Positions 1 through 7,848 of a stretch of DNA of 64,000 bases are shown here, piece after piece. The notes below the pieces were generated by a model, which made no database searches, was not told the origin of the DNA, and was given only the letters and a program-made list of their open reading frames with translations. The stretch's first letter is position 1; every line of letters starts with the position of its first letter. This DNA comes from Sphingomonas sp. BK345. Its GTDB lineage: Bacteria > Pseudomonadota > Alphaproteobacteria > Sphingomonadales > Sphingomonadaceae. The position numbers were made by a program, and so were the translations under genes. The stretch is from NCBI RefSeq assembly GCF_014193845.1, contig NZ_JACHZX010000002.1:620001-684000 (forward strand), given 5' to 3'.

Positions 1-236
1 TCGCCCAGCCCGGCGCGGATCGCGGCCTGGCGCGCGGGGGCCTGGCCGACCCCGGCGGAGAGCACGTTGCCCATGTAGATCCGCTCCACTGCGGCGGCAT
101 CCACCCCGGCGCGCTCGACCGCGCCCTTCACCGCCGCCGCGCCGAGCTCGCTCGCGCTCAGGCCCGCCAGACTGCCCTGCATCGAGCCCATCGGCGTTCG
201 CGCATAGGATAGGATGACGACGGGATCGGTGGCCAT
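1..236 (-). CDS. Acetyl-CoA acetyltransferase (thiolase), N-terminal part
   Basis: Only the first 78 codons lie in the window; the gene runs off the left edge. The protein begins MATDPVVILSYARTPMG and continues with the segment AVERIYMGNVLSAGVGQAPA, the typical start of biosynthetic/degradative thiolases, which condense or cleave acetoacetyl-CoA. In the family the acylated active-site cysteine comes shortly after this point, so it is not visible here and activity cannot be judged. The start is the ATG whose A lies at 236 on the minus strand. The region upstream is free of genes up to the prepilin peptidase. Confidence 0.85.
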   Translation of the reverse strand, partial: MATDPVVILSYARTPMGSMQGSLAGLSASELGAAAVKGAVERAGVDAAAVERIYMGNVLSAGVGQAPARQAAIRAGLG

Positions 237-406
237 GACGGGGTTCCTCTCGGGCGATTTGTTGCACCGCATCTAATCGCTCGCGGGCGGCTTTACAAAC
301 CGCTAGGCGGTCGCGGGTGACCAGCGAGACGGCAGCGAGCAAGCGGCGAACGGTGCGGAGCGAGCGCTCGATAGGAGGGGAGGTCGGTGCACGCTTGTTG
401 CTCCTC

Positions 407-497
407 GTTCCCCGGCGCAAGCCGGGGCCCAGGTGGGAGACATTGCGGTTCAACCACTTCGGTCTTCCCACCTGGACCCCGGCCTGCGCCGGGGAAC
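407..497. repeat. Dispersed inverted-repeat element (family A, copy 1)
   Basis: Two arms of about 31 bp face each other at 407-437 and 467-497. The left arm starts GTTCCCCGGCGCAAGCCGGG, and the right arm is its reverse complement with about two mismatches. Each arm holds a smaller internal palindrome. A related copy lies at 8295-8385. The element sits between genes and the open frames crossing it are translations of the palindrome. It is probably a non-autonomous REP/MITE-like repeat. Confidence 0.75.
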
Positions 498-548
498 AGC
501 CAGTGGTGTGGAGCACGTTTTCTTCGCGCCGCCGCTCAGCGTCTCACC

Positions 549-1301
549 ATGGCTGACCCGCTCGTCTGGCCCGCGCTGCTCGGTGTGCTCGGGGCGATCG
601 TCGGCAGCTTCCTCGCCACGATCGCGGTGCGCTGGCCCGCCGGGCGCTCGGTGCTGACCGGCCGCTCGGCGTGCGACTCGTGCGGCCGTAGGCTCGCCGC
701 CCATGAGCTGGTGCCGCTCGTCAGCGGCGCGGTCGCGCGCGGCAGGTGCCGCAGCTGCGGTGCCGCGATCGACCAGCGCCACCTGCTCGTCGAGGCGGGC
801 TGCGCCGCAATCGGCGTCGCCGCCGGGCTCGCGGCGCCGGGTTGGGAAGCGGCGGCGGGTGCGCTGTTCGGCTGGCTGCTGCTGGTGCTCGCTTTACTCG
901 ACGCGAGCGACTTCTGGCTGCCCGACGAGCTGGTCGCGGCGCTCGCACTCGGCGGAGCAGCGAGCGCCTGGTGGTGCCCGCCCGATCTCGCCGAGCGGGT
1001 GATCGGCGGTGTCGCCGGCTTCGCGCTGCTGTGGCTCGTCGCGGCCGGTTACCGCCGCTGGCGCGGGCGCGAGGGGATGGGTGGGGGCGATCCCAAGCTG
1101 CTCGGCGCGATCGGGCTGTGGCTGGGGTGGCGGCTGCTCCCCGCGGTGCTGCTGGTAGCGGGGTTGGCCGGGCTCGGCTGGGTCGCCTTCCAGCATCTGC
1201 GCGGGCGCGGGCTGGCGCGCGACGACGCGCTGCCGCTCGGCACGCTGCTGGCGATCGCGGCTTATCCGGCGTGGCTCGTCATGATAGTCTCGGCGCCATG
1301 A
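549..1301 (+). CDS. Prepilin peptidase (A24 family leader peptidase/methyltransferase)
   Basis: A 250-residue, very hydrophobic inner-membrane protein. Two CxxC pairs (C42/C45 in CDSC, C67/C70 in CRSC) form the zinc-binding loop of the N-terminal methyltransferase half. The catalytic aspartates of the type IV prepilin peptidase half are expected at D118 or D121 (ALLDASDFWLPDE) and D181 in GMGGGDPKLL, where the family usually has GxGD. Such enzymes cleave and N-methylate prepilins and type II secretion pseudopilins, yet no pilin or secretion gene is adjacent. I chose ATG 549 because the first membrane segment follows directly; the frame is open further upstream but enters the repeat element. 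The next gene overlaps by 4 nt (ATGA). Confidence 0.88.
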   Translation: MADPLVWPALLGVLGAIVGSFLATIAVRWPAGRSVLTGRSACDSCGRRLAAHELVPLVSGAVARGRCRSCGAAIDQRHLLVEAGCAAIGVAAGLAAPGWEAAAGALFGWLLLVLALLDASDFWLPDELVAALALGGAASAWWCPPDLAERVIGGVAGFALLWLVAAGYRRWRGREGMGGGDPKLLGAIGLWLGWRLLPAVLLVAGLAGLGWVAFQHLRGRGLARDDALPLGTLLAIAAYPAWLVMIVSAP

Positions 1302-1753
1302 CGCTCGCTCTCCTGCTCGCGCTGGTCCAGGCCGCGCCGGCACTCCCGACCGACTCGATCGATGGCCTCCCCCTCAGCACGCTGCCGCGCCAGGAACTGC
1401 CCGCGCGCGGCTGCGCCGCCTATCTTTTCTCGACCGGCCAGGTGCGCGGGCTCGCGGCGGTGGCCACCGCTGATCCGGCGACGCTGCGGATCGCGCTCGA
1501 CGGCTCGGTCCGCGACCTGCCGCGCGCCGCGGCGGCGGGCACGGTCGCGCTCGGGCTCAATGCCGAGTCGATCTATCGCGCCTCGGAGGTCACCGCGACG
1601 GTGCAGCTCACGATCGAGCCGCGCCCCAACCTCAACAACGGCGCGGCCGTGCCCAGCGCGACGCTGCGGCTCGACCGTCCGGGGCAGGACACGCTGGTGG
1701 TGCCGCTCGCCGGGCTGGTCGGATGCGCGCCCGCCGCTGCCAGGCCGCGCTGA
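1298..1753 (+). CDS. Hypothetical secreted protein
   Basis: 151 residues with a probable cleavable signal peptide (MTLALLLALVQAAPA). The rest is polar and rich in Ala, Leu and Thr, with two cysteines (in ARGCAAYL and VGCAPA) that could pair. The ATG overlaps the stop of the prepilin peptidase gene, so the two are probably co-translated. I do not recognise a domain. A role in the envelope or in the same secretion or pilus pathway is only an inference from the overlap. Confidence 0.6.
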   Translation: MTLALLLALVQAAPALPTDSIDGLPLSTLPRQELPARGCAAYLFSTGQVRGLAAVATADPATLRIALDGSVRDLPRAAAAGTVALGLNAESIYRASEVTATVQLTIEPRPNLNNGAAVPSATLRLDRPGQDTLVVPLAGLVGCAPAAARPR

Positions 1754-1765
1754 GCGGGACGGCAT

Positions 1766-1798
1766 GAGAAAGGCCCGGCGGACCATGTCCGCCGGGCC
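1766..1798 (-). terminator. Rho-independent terminator for the small YdcH gene
   Basis: A perfect 12-bp stem (GGCCCGGCGGAC with GTCCGCCGGGCC, 1772-1798) has a 3-nt loop. On the minus strand it is followed by TTTCTC (1771-1766). It lies between two convergent genes and could stop transcription from both sides, although the T tract is only on the minus side. Confidence 0.65.
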
Positions 1799-1832
1799 CC
1801 TGCTCACGACTCGTGCCGTCGACGCTGGCGCG

Positions 1833-1991
1833 TCAGTGCAGCGAGTCGATCTCCTCCTTCAGCCTGAGCTTCTGCTTCTTCAGGTCCGCGATCACGATCG
1901 TGTTCGGCGCCGGTCGCTGCGACTCGCTGGCGATGCGCTGCTCGAGCGTCGCGTGCTTCGCTTCCAGGGCCGAGAGGTGCGCGGTCTGCAT
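1833..1991 (-). CDS. YdcH family (DUF465) small protein
   Basis: A 52-residue protein, MQTAHLSALEAKHATLEQRI then a conserved IADLKKQKLRLKEEID segment, predicted to be a helical hairpin or coiled coil. This is the usual size and pattern of DUF465/YdcH proteins, which have no established function. The start is supported by an AAGGAGG ribosome binding site a few bases upstream. A terminator hairpin follows at 1766-1798. A second, longer family member is encoded divergently at 2188-2397, and the two share the L-K-K-x-K-L-R-L-x-x-E-I signature. Confidence 0.85.
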   Translation of the reverse strand: MQTAHLSALEAKHATLEQRIASESQRPAPNTIVIADLKKQKLRLKEEIDSLH

Positions 1992-2187
1992 GGCAGTAGC
2001 CTCCTTCTTGGTTGAACGGAACTTCGGAGTGAACCACGAAATCGCCGAGAAGTCGCGTGTCTTTTGGTGACGATCGGTCGACCGCGGCGACGATGCGACG
2101 ACTCGTGCGCGGCGCGTCGAATGCGCTAGGGAGATCGCCGGGGCCGCTGCTAGGGGCGGTGGCGTACGATCTGAGAGGTGGCGACAG

Positions 2188-2397
2188 ATGCAGGCGGACG
2201 CGGACGAGGTGGAGATCGCGGCGCGGCTCGGGGCGCTGCGGCTCGAGCACCGCGACCTCGACGCCGCGATCGCCGCACTGGGCGGGGGCGCTACCGCGGA
2301 CCAGCTCCAGCTGATGCGGCTGAAGAAGCGCAAGCTGCGGCTGCGCGACGAAATCGCTGTGCTCGAGGATCAGATCATCCCCGACATCATCGCCTGA
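2188..2397 (+). CDS. YdcH family (DUF465) small protein, second copy
   Basis: 69 residues. The C-terminal half carries LMRLKKRKLRLRDEIAVLED, the DUF465 signature, preceded by an N-terminal helix with heptad-like leucines. It is divergent from the 52-residue paralogue across a 196-bp spacer. The ATG at 2188 follows GAGAGGTGGCGACAG, a plausible ribosome binding site. Function is unknown; the paired charged helices suggest a protein-binding coiled coil. Confidence 0.8.
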   Translation: MQADADEVEIAARLGALRLEHRDLDAAIAALGGGATADQLQLMRLKKRKLRLRDEIAVLEDQIIPDIIA

Positions 2398-2466
2398 GCG
2401 CACGGGCGCGCGAATGATGGTCAACGCGCTTGGCGGCGCGAGGCAGTTCGTGGCAGAATCAACGGC

Positions 2467-2928
2467 ATGGCACAGCTACTCGACGCCGAGCGGATGCAGC
2501 GGCGGCTGATCGACACCTTCTACATGGAAGCCATGGTGCTGGCCGACGAGGCGCGCCACTATTTCGACGAGGGTGGGCGCGCCGAACGCGAGTCGCTCGC
2601 GCCGATTGAGCGGGTGACGTTCAGCTGCGAGTCGCTCAAGGTGACGACGCGGCTGATGCACGTGATCGCCTGGCTGCTAACCCAGCGTGCGGTGATCGCG
2701 GGCGAGCTGACGCCGGGGCAGGCGATCGACCCGGCGCGTCGCCTCGGTGCCGCCCCCACGACCGAGCCCGGCGAGGTGGAGGCGCTGCCCGAGCGCGCGC
2801 GCGCGATGATCGCGGCGAGCAGTGAGTTGCACCGCCGCGTCGCCCGGCTCGACCGCGCGCAGCTGGCGGAACAGCCGTCGGCGAGCCCGGCGCGCTCGAT
2901 GCTCGATCGGCTCGCGACCGCGTTCTGA
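2467..2928 (+). CDS. DUF1465 family protein
   Basis: 153 residues beginning MAQLLDAERMQRRLIDTFYM, then EAMVLADEARHYFDE. I recognise this start as the DUF1465 family found in alphaproteobacteria, which has no assigned reaction. The protein looks all-helical and soluble, with no signal peptide. The C-terminal third (AMIAASSELHRRVARLD) could form an amphipathic helix. It follows the YdcH gene on the same strand after 69 bp and may share its transcript. Confidence 0.72.
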   Translation: MAQLLDAERMQRRLIDTFYMEAMVLADEARHYFDEGGRAERESLAPIERVTFSCESLKVTTRLMHVIAWLLTQRAVIAGELTPGQAIDPARRLGAAPTTEPGEVEALPERARAMIAASSELHRRVARLDRAQLAEQPSASPARSMLDRLATAF

Positions 2929-3025
2929 GGGTGGGGGGCGAAAGTCGTTCTGAGAGCGACTGGACCGCACTCAGACGGAGGAGATACATCCGGCTTCCCT
3001 CGATCTTCGCCGCGCCCGCGCTGCC

Positions 3026-3117
3026 GTCATCCCCGCGCAGGCGGAGATCCAGACACGCTGACGTCGCGGTTCCAACGAGGACCTGCGCGTCTGGATTCCC
3101 GCCTTCGCGGGAATGAC
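3026..3117. repeat. Dispersed inverted-repeat element (family B)
   Basis: The left arm starts GTCATCCCCGCGCAGGCGGA at 3026 and the right arm ends CGCCTTCGCGGGAATGAC at 3117. The arms pair over about 30 bp with mismatches around a spacer of about 30 bp. The ends (GTCAT...ATGAC) match those of the family C elements at 5126, 9237, 28141 and 59061, which suggests a common origin. It fills most of the gap between the DUF1465 gene and the nitronate monooxygenase gene. Confidence 0.72.
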
Positions 3118-3207
3118 GGAGGACGTGATGCGGTAAGGCACCACGACGGACACGCTGCTCGCGCGCCGCTGTCCGGCGGAGTCGCCCGCGCTACCTCGTC
3201 GCGTACC

Positions 3208-4179
3208 TCACGCCGCGATCCGCGCCCGCGCCGCCGCATATTCGCGCGCGATACGCTCCACCCGCTCGGCCACCGGCTCGACCCGGTCGACTGCGCCGAT
3301 GCCCTGGCCCGAGCCCCAGATGTCGCGCCACGCCTTGGCCTTCGCGCCGCCCTCGTTCCCCGCGGCCGAGCCGAAGTCCATCGTGCGATAGTCGCCCTGC
3401 GGCAGGTTGTCGGGATCGAGCCCGGCCGCGGTGATCGAGCCGCGCAGGTAATTGCCGTGCACGCCCGTGAAGAGGTCGGTGTAGACGATGTCGGCCGCGC
3501 CGCCGTCGACGATGCCCTGCTTGTAGCGCGCGTCGGCGCGCGCCTCCTCGGTGGCGATGAAGGCCGAGCCGATATAGGCGAAGTCCGCCCCCATCGCCTG
3601 TGCCGCCAGCACCGCGTCGCCCGTGGCGATCGCGCCCGACAGCGCCAGCGGGCCGTCGAACCAGGCGCGGATCTCCTGCACCAGCGCGAAGGGCGAGAGC
3701 TTGCCCGCGTGGCCGCCGGCGCCGGCGGCGACCGCGATCAGTCCGTCGGCGCCTTTCTCGATCGCCTTGCGGGCGTAGCGGTCGTCGATCACGTCGTGCA
3801 GCGTGATCCCGCCCCAGGCGTGGACCGCGTGGTTGAGGTCCTCGCGCGCGCCGAGCGAGGTGATCGTGATCGGCACCTGCCACTTGGCGCAGACCGCGAG
3901 GTCGCGCTCGAGCCGGTCGTTCGAGCGGTGGACGATCTGGTTGACCGCGAACGGCGCCGCCGGCCGGTCGGGATGCGCGCGATTGTGCGCCGCCAGCTCC
4001 TCGGTGATCTGGTGGAGCCACTCGTCGAGCAGCGCCTCGGGGCGCGCGTTGAGCGCGGGAAAGGACCCGACGATCCCGGCCTTGCATTGCGCGATGACGA
4101 GCTCCGGTCCCGATATGATGAACATCGGCGAGCCGATGATCGGCAGCCGGAGGCGGGACAGGAGCGGCGGTGTCGACAT
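3208..4179 (-). CDS. Nitronate monooxygenase family FMN enzyme
   Basis: 323 residues, a TIM-barrel flavoprotein of the NMO/2-nitropropane dioxygenase family. It begins LPIIGSPMFIISGPELVIAQ, the usual barrel strand 1, and carries the glycine-rich GAGGHAGKLSPF loop and the segment GAIATGDAVLAAQAMGADFA that in the family binds the FMN phosphate. Family members oxidise nitronates, but many homologues have other or unknown substrates, so the substrate is not claimed. I chose the start MSTPPLLSRL (A at 4179), where the family domain begins, not an in-frame ATG 16 codons earlier. Confidence 0.82.
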   Translation of the reverse strand: MSTPPLLSRLRLPIIGSPMFIISGPELVIAQCKAGIVGSFPALNARPEALLDEWLHQITEELAAHNRAHPDRPAAPFAVNQIVHRSNDRLERDLAVCAKWQVPITITSLGAREDLNHAVHAWGGITLHDVIDDRYARKAIEKGADGLIAVAAGAGGHAGKLSPFALVQEIRAWFDGPLALSGAIATGDAVLAAQAMGADFAYIGSAFIATEEARADARYKQGIVDGGAADIVYTDLFTGVHGNYLRGSITAAGLDPDNLPQGDYRTMDFGSAAGNEGGAKAKAWRDIWGSGQGIGAVDRVEPVAERVERIAREYAAARARIAA

Positions 4180-4228
4180 GATCGGGGTTATGTGGAGGCG
4201 CCTCGGCGCTGGCAAGGCTGACGCCACG

Positions 4229-4768
4229 TCAACCGGTCGGCGCCGCGTCGATCCGCTCCAGCGTCGCCGCGGCGGCGTGCGCGTTCTCGACGTAATGCGC
4301 CGCCGAAGCGCGCAGCGCCGCCACCGCGGCGTCGTCGAGCTCGCGCACCGCGCGCGCGGGGCTGCCGATGATCAGGCTGCGCGGCGGGAAGACCTTGCCC
4401 TCGGTCACCAGCGCGCCCGCGCCGACGAGGCAGTCGTCGCCGATCACCGCGCGGTTGAGCACGATCGCGCCCATGCCGATCAGCACGCGCTCGCCCAGGG
4501 TGCAGCCGTGCAGGATGGCGCGATGGCCGATCGTGCAGTCGGCCCCGATCGTCAGCGGCGCGCCGGGATCGGAGTGGAGCGTGGAGCCCTCCTGCACGTT
4601 GCTGCGCGCGCCGATCACGATGTCGGTATTGTCGCCGCGGATCGTCGCGCCGAACCACACGCCGACATCCTCACCCAGCCGCACCGCGCCGATCACGTCG
4701 GCGCTCGGTGCCACCCAGGCGCGCGCGGCGAGTGTCGGTTGCTGTCCCTTGAAGGCGTAGAGCGGCAT
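4229..4768 (-). CDS. Gamma-class carbonic anhydrase family protein
   Basis: 179 residues, a left-handed beta-helix (hexapeptide repeat) protein. Three histidines sit at the metal-binding positions of the gamma-carbonic anhydrase/YrdA family: H65 (STLHSDP), H82 and H87 (IGHRAILHG). The RGDNTDIVIGARSNVQ segment is the conserved entrance to the fold. It may hydrate CO2 as a trimer, but several relatives lack activity, so this stays a family call. The start MPLYAFKGQQPTL matches the family, and an in-frame extension upstream does not. Confidence 0.87.
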   Translation of the reverse strand: MPLYAFKGQQPTLAARAWVAPSADVIGAVRLGEDVGVWFGATIRGDNTDIVIGARSNVQEGSTLHSDPGAPLTIGADCTIGHRAILHGCTLGERVLIGMGAIVLNRAVIGDDCLVGAGALVTEGKVFPPRSLIIGSPARAVRELDDAAVAALRASAAHYVENAHAAAATLERIDAAPTG

Positions 4769-4863
4769 CGGTCGTCTCTCCTGTCGCTGCTGTCCCGCGG
4801 CGGGAAGCGCGCGCGGCATGGGGAACATGGTCCAAAAAGTAAAAATCACGTTAAAGCATAGTC

Positions 4864-5037
4864 ATGGATCGCAGACTCGTCCTCACCAATGAAGGCGCCC
4901 GCCACCCGTTCCGTCGGTCGCTGCCGCCGCCCCCTCCGCTCGTCGCCGCGCCGCCGTCGCGCACACGCGAGGACGCGAAGCTGTTCCTGCTGAGCTTCTC
5001 GGCCTTCTTCACCTGTTTCTATACGCTGATCGCCTGA
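4864..5037 (+). CDS. 57-aa single-span membrane protein
   Basis: A short frame, ATG 4864 to TGA 5035-5037: MDRRLVLTNEGARHPFRR, a proline-rich linker (LPPPPPL), then a charged turn (SRTREDAKL) followed by FLLSFSAFFTCFYTLIA at the very C-terminus. The last 18 residues would form one membrane segment, so it looks like a tail-anchored small protein. It starts about 95 bp from the divergent carbonic anhydrase gene. I recognise no family. The ordered hydrophilic-Pro-TM layout makes chance unlikely but does not exclude it. Confidence 0.6.
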   Translation: MDRRLVLTNEGARHPFRRSLPPPPPLVAAPPSRTREDAKLFLLSFSAFFTCFYTLIA

Positions 5038-5598
5038 TCGCGACGCGACGGCCGCGCTTCTTGGCACGGCGTGGCGCCTGGCGCATGCGCTTCCCTGATC
5101 CGAGTTCGGCGAAGGCTCTTCTCACACCGCCGTCATCCTGATCTCGTTTCAGGATGCCCTGCGCCGCAGGAGCTGATGGTTCGGCCCGCGCGGGGGAAGT
5201 GAATCCTGAAGCGAGTTGAGGATGACGGCGGTAGAAGAAGTGCTGCCGCGCGACCTGACCCGCAGCCCGAACCAGCGCCCGATCATCGCCGCTGTCCTAC
5301 ACGCATGCGCTCTGGCACGAGGCTCGGCCGCGCTCTGTCTCATCCCCGGCGGTCGCGCGCGACGACACACGCCGGCACCATATCTCAGCTAGCCCCGCGC
5401 GCGCGTCCTGGCGCGACTCAACATTCGTACGATCCGCGCCAGCGACTCAACATTCGCAACATTCGCGCGCCCGGCAGACCTCACTTCCCGGCCACTGGCT
5501 TGGGTCATTCCTTGCGTCAAATCAACAACTTGCGAGGATATCTTCGCGTCAAGTCACGGCTGGAGCGAACGTTGGGTCCCGATGGATCCGCGCGCCCG
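5038..5598. other. Gene-free region with repeats
   Basis: About 560 bp between the 57-aa membrane protein and the MFS transporter with no convincing coding frame. It holds a family C inverted repeat (5126-5232) and, further on, two copies of GCGACTCAACATTCG at 5413-5427 and 5442-5456, with a third partial CAACATTCG directly after. No promoter or terminator could be identified with confidence. Confidence 0.55.
5126..5232. repeat. Dispersed inverted-repeat element (family C, diverged copy)
   Basis: The left arm ACCGCCGTCATCCTGATCTC starts at 5126 and the right arm ends GAGGATGACGGCGGT at 5232. The arms also contain the inner motif TTTCAGGAT / AATCCTGAA. It is the same design as the copies at 9237, 28141 and 59061, but the middle of the element differs and several positions are mismatched, as expected of an older copy. 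Confidence 0.7.
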
Positions 5599-6894
5599 TC
5601 AGTCGCAGGCGCGGTGCAGTCGCTGCGCGATCCAGGCGGAGACCACGCACATGCCCGCCACCACCAGCAGCAGCTGCGCCGGCGTAACGCCCATGGCGGT
5701 GATCGCCGCCACCACGATCGAGCCGATCGTCATCGCGCCGGCGTTGACGACGTTGTTCGCCGCCACGGTGCGCGCAGTATGGTCCTTGGTCACCGTGGTG
5801 GTGAGAAAGGCATAGAGCGGCACGACGAACATGCCGCCGAAGATCGCGACGCCGAGCAGCGCCAGCAGCACCAGCGCGGCGTGCGGCTGGTGCAGGAAGC
5901 CGATCATATCGAACAGATGCCCCGGCGCCGCCGGCGTCCACAGCCCCACCACCCAGCGGAAGGCGAGCACCGCCACGCCCATCGCGATCACCGAGGCGGG
6001 CGAGTAGCGCGCCGAGATCTGCCCGCGCAGCAGCAGATTGATCACCACCGATCCGATCGCGACCCCGACCGAGAAGACCGCCAGCACCAGGCTGGCGACG
6101 CTCGCGTCCGCGGTCAGTACATTCTTCACCAGCGGCGGGAAGACGATGATCAGCACCGAACCAATCGTCCAGAAGAAGCTGATCGCGCAGATCGCCAGGA
6201 ACAGCCGCGGGATGTGCATCGTCCCCGCGATCAGGCGCCAGGAGGCCCGGAACGGGTTCAAGTCCACCGCCAGCTTGGGCCCGAGCCGCGGCGCCGGCGG
6301 CACGGCGCGCGCGGTGAGCCAGCCGAGCAGCGCCACCGCGATCGTCAGTGCCGCTACCAGCGTCGTGGAGCGATAGACGAAGCCCGCCACGATCGTACCG
6401 AGCAGGATCGAGAGATAGGTCCCGGCCTCGACCAGCCCGGTGCCGCCGAGCACGTCGTCCTCGTCAAGATGCTGCGGCAGGATGGCGTATTTGATCGGGC
6501 CGAAGAAGGTCGAGTGGACGCCCAACCCGGTCACCGCGGTGAGCATGAGGACCAGCGGGAACGTCACCGCGCCGGTGCGTGCCAGCATCAGTCCGGCGGT
6601 GCCGACCGCCATGATCGCGATCTCCACCGTCTTGACGATCCGGATGATCCGCGCCTTGTCCATCGTGTCGGCGAGCTGCCCGGCGAGCGCCGAGAGCAGG
6701 AAGAAGGGCAGGATGAAGAGTGCCGCGCTCAGCGCGTTGAAGAAGCTCTCCTGCGTCTCGTCGGCGAAGATCTCGTAGGTGGCGAACAGCACCATCGAGG
6801 TCTTGAACAGATTGTCGTTGAAGGCGCCGAGGAATTGGGTGGTGAACAGCGGCAGGAAGCGCCGCCGCTTGAGCAGCCCGAGGGCATTGATCAT
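5599..6894 (-). CDS. MFS transporter related to lysophospholipid transporter LplT
   Basis: 431 residues with about twelve hydrophobic segments. The N-terminal PLFTTQFLGAFNDNLFKTSM carries the FNDN motif of the LplT-type major facilitator branch, whose members flip lysophospholipids or are fused to acyltransferases in other bacteria. Here there is no acyltransferase domain. The next gene in the opposite direction, pgsA, acts in phospholipid synthesis, which fits a lipid-related role but does not prove it. The start is the first ATG (6894), close to the predicted first membrane helix. Confidence 0.8.
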   Translation of the reverse strand: MINALGLLKRRRFLPLFTTQFLGAFNDNLFKTSMVLFATYEIFADETQESFFNALSAALFILPFFLLSALAGQLADTMDKARIIRIVKTVEIAIMAVGTAGLMLARTGAVTFPLVLMLTAVTGLGVHSTFFGPIKYAILPQHLDEDDVLGGTGLVEAGTYLSILLGTIVAGFVYRSTTLVAALTIAVALLGWLTARAVPPAPRLGPKLAVDLNPFRASWRLIAGTMHIPRLFLAICAISFFWTIGSVLIIVFPPLVKNVLTADASVASLVLAVFSVGVAIGSVVINLLLRGQISARYSPASVIAMGVAVLAFRWVVGLWTPAAPGHLFDMIGFLHQPHAALVLLALLGVAIFGGMFVVPLYAFLTTTVTKDHTARTVAANNVVNAGAMTIGSIVVAAITAMGVTPAQLLLVVAGMCVVSAWIAQRLHRACD

Positions 6895-7024
6895 GACGCG
6901 GGACCATGCCCTTCAGATAGTTGGTACGTGGCGCGGCCATAGCCCCTGGGTGCGCGCGTTCCAAACGCTGTTTTTCGCGGGCGCGGGTTGCGCCGCGGGC
7001 GCGCGCGGTCCACGTCGGCGGGCG

Positions 7025-7591
7025 ATGCTGTCGCTGCCCAATCTCCTGACGCTGTCGCGGATCGTCATGGTGCCGCTGCTGGTCGCCTTCCTCTGGTGGC
7101 CGAGCTGGCAGGCCGGATTCGCGATCGCCTTCTGCCTCTACTGCCTGATGGGGATCACCGACTATTTCGATGGATACCTGGCGCGCGCGCAGGGCACCGT
7201 CTCGAAGCTGGGCGTGTTCCTCGACCCGATCGCGGACAAGATCATGGTCGCCGCGGTGATCCTGATGCTGGTCGGGACGCGCCACGACGACGTCGCGGTG
7301 ATCACCGGCGTCCATATTATCGCCGCGCTGGTGATCCTGCTGCGCGAGATCGCGGTGAGCGGACTCCGCGAGTTCCTCGCCGGCCTGCAGGTATCGCTGC
7401 CGGTGTCGCGGCTGGCCAAGTGGAAGACGACGCTCCAGCTGGTGTCGCTCGGCGCCTTGATCCTCTCGGGCGCGGTGCCCGCGGCGGTGTGGGTCCACCA
7501 GGTCGGGCTCGCCAGCCTGTGGGGCGCCGCGGCGCTGACGATCGTGACGGGGTGGGACTACCTCCGCGTCGGTCTGCGGCACATGGATTGA
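7025..7591 (+). CDS. pgsA: CDP-diacylglycerol-glycerol-3-phosphate 3-phosphatidyltransferase
   Basis: 188 residues, an integral membrane enzyme that makes phosphatidylglycerophosphate, the committed step to phosphatidylglycerol and cardiolipin. The CDP-alcohol phosphotransferase signature is complete: D49-G50, A53-R54, G63, D67, D71 in DGYLARAQGTVSKLG and VFLDPIADK. The protein starts MLSLPNLLTLSRI, the standard PgsA beginning, at ATG 7025; the frame is open upstream without matching the family. moaD follows after 5 nt, so pgsA-moaD-moaE read as one operon although the pathways are unrelated. Confidence 0.95.
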   Translation: MLSLPNLLTLSRIVMVPLLVAFLWWPSWQAGFAIAFCLYCLMGITDYFDGYLARAQGTVSKLGVFLDPIADKIMVAAVILMLVGTRHDDVAVITGVHIIAALVILLREIAVSGLREFLAGLQVSLPVSRLAKWKTTLQLVSLGALILSGAVPAAVWVHQVGLASLWGAAALTIVTGWDYLRVGLRHMD

Positions 7592-7596
7592 GCGCG

Positions 7597-7848
7597 GTGC
7601 GGCTCTTGTATTTCGCCTGGGTGCGCGAGCGCGTCGGCGTCGGCGAGGAGGAGGTGGCGCCCCCATCGTCGGTGACAACGGTCGCCGAGCTGGTCGCCTG
7701 GCTCGCCGCCGCGAGCGAGCGTCACGCCGCCGCCTTCGCCGAGCCGGCGCGGCTGCGCGCCGCGGTCGACCAGGCGTTCGTGCCGCTCGACGCGTCGATC
7801 GCGGGCGCGCGCGAGGTGGCGATCTTCCCGCCGGTGACGGGCGGGTGA
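7597..7848 (+). CDS. moaD: Molybdopterin synthase small subunit MoaD
   Basis: 83 residues with a ubiquitin-like beta-grasp pattern: MRLLYFAWVRERVG at the start and a C-terminal PPVTGG. The final Gly-Gly is the site that carries the thiocarboxylate sulfur donated to precursor Z in molybdopterin synthesis. The start is GTG 7597, 5 nt after the pgsA stop; a TTG at 7588 overlapping pgsA is a weaker alternative. The stop overlaps the moaE start (GTGA), as expected for two subunits of one heterotetramer. Confidence 0.9.
   Translation: MRLLYFAWVRERVGVGEEEVAPPSSVTTVAELVAWLAAASERHAAAFAEPARLRAAVDQAFVPLDASIAGAREVAIFPPVTGG

Noticed and set aside
5305..6942. A 545-codon plus-strand frame over the MFS gene
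   Set aside because: It is rich in His, Arg, Gln and Asp and crosses a repeat element; the minus-strand transporter is supported by membrane helices and the FNDN motif.
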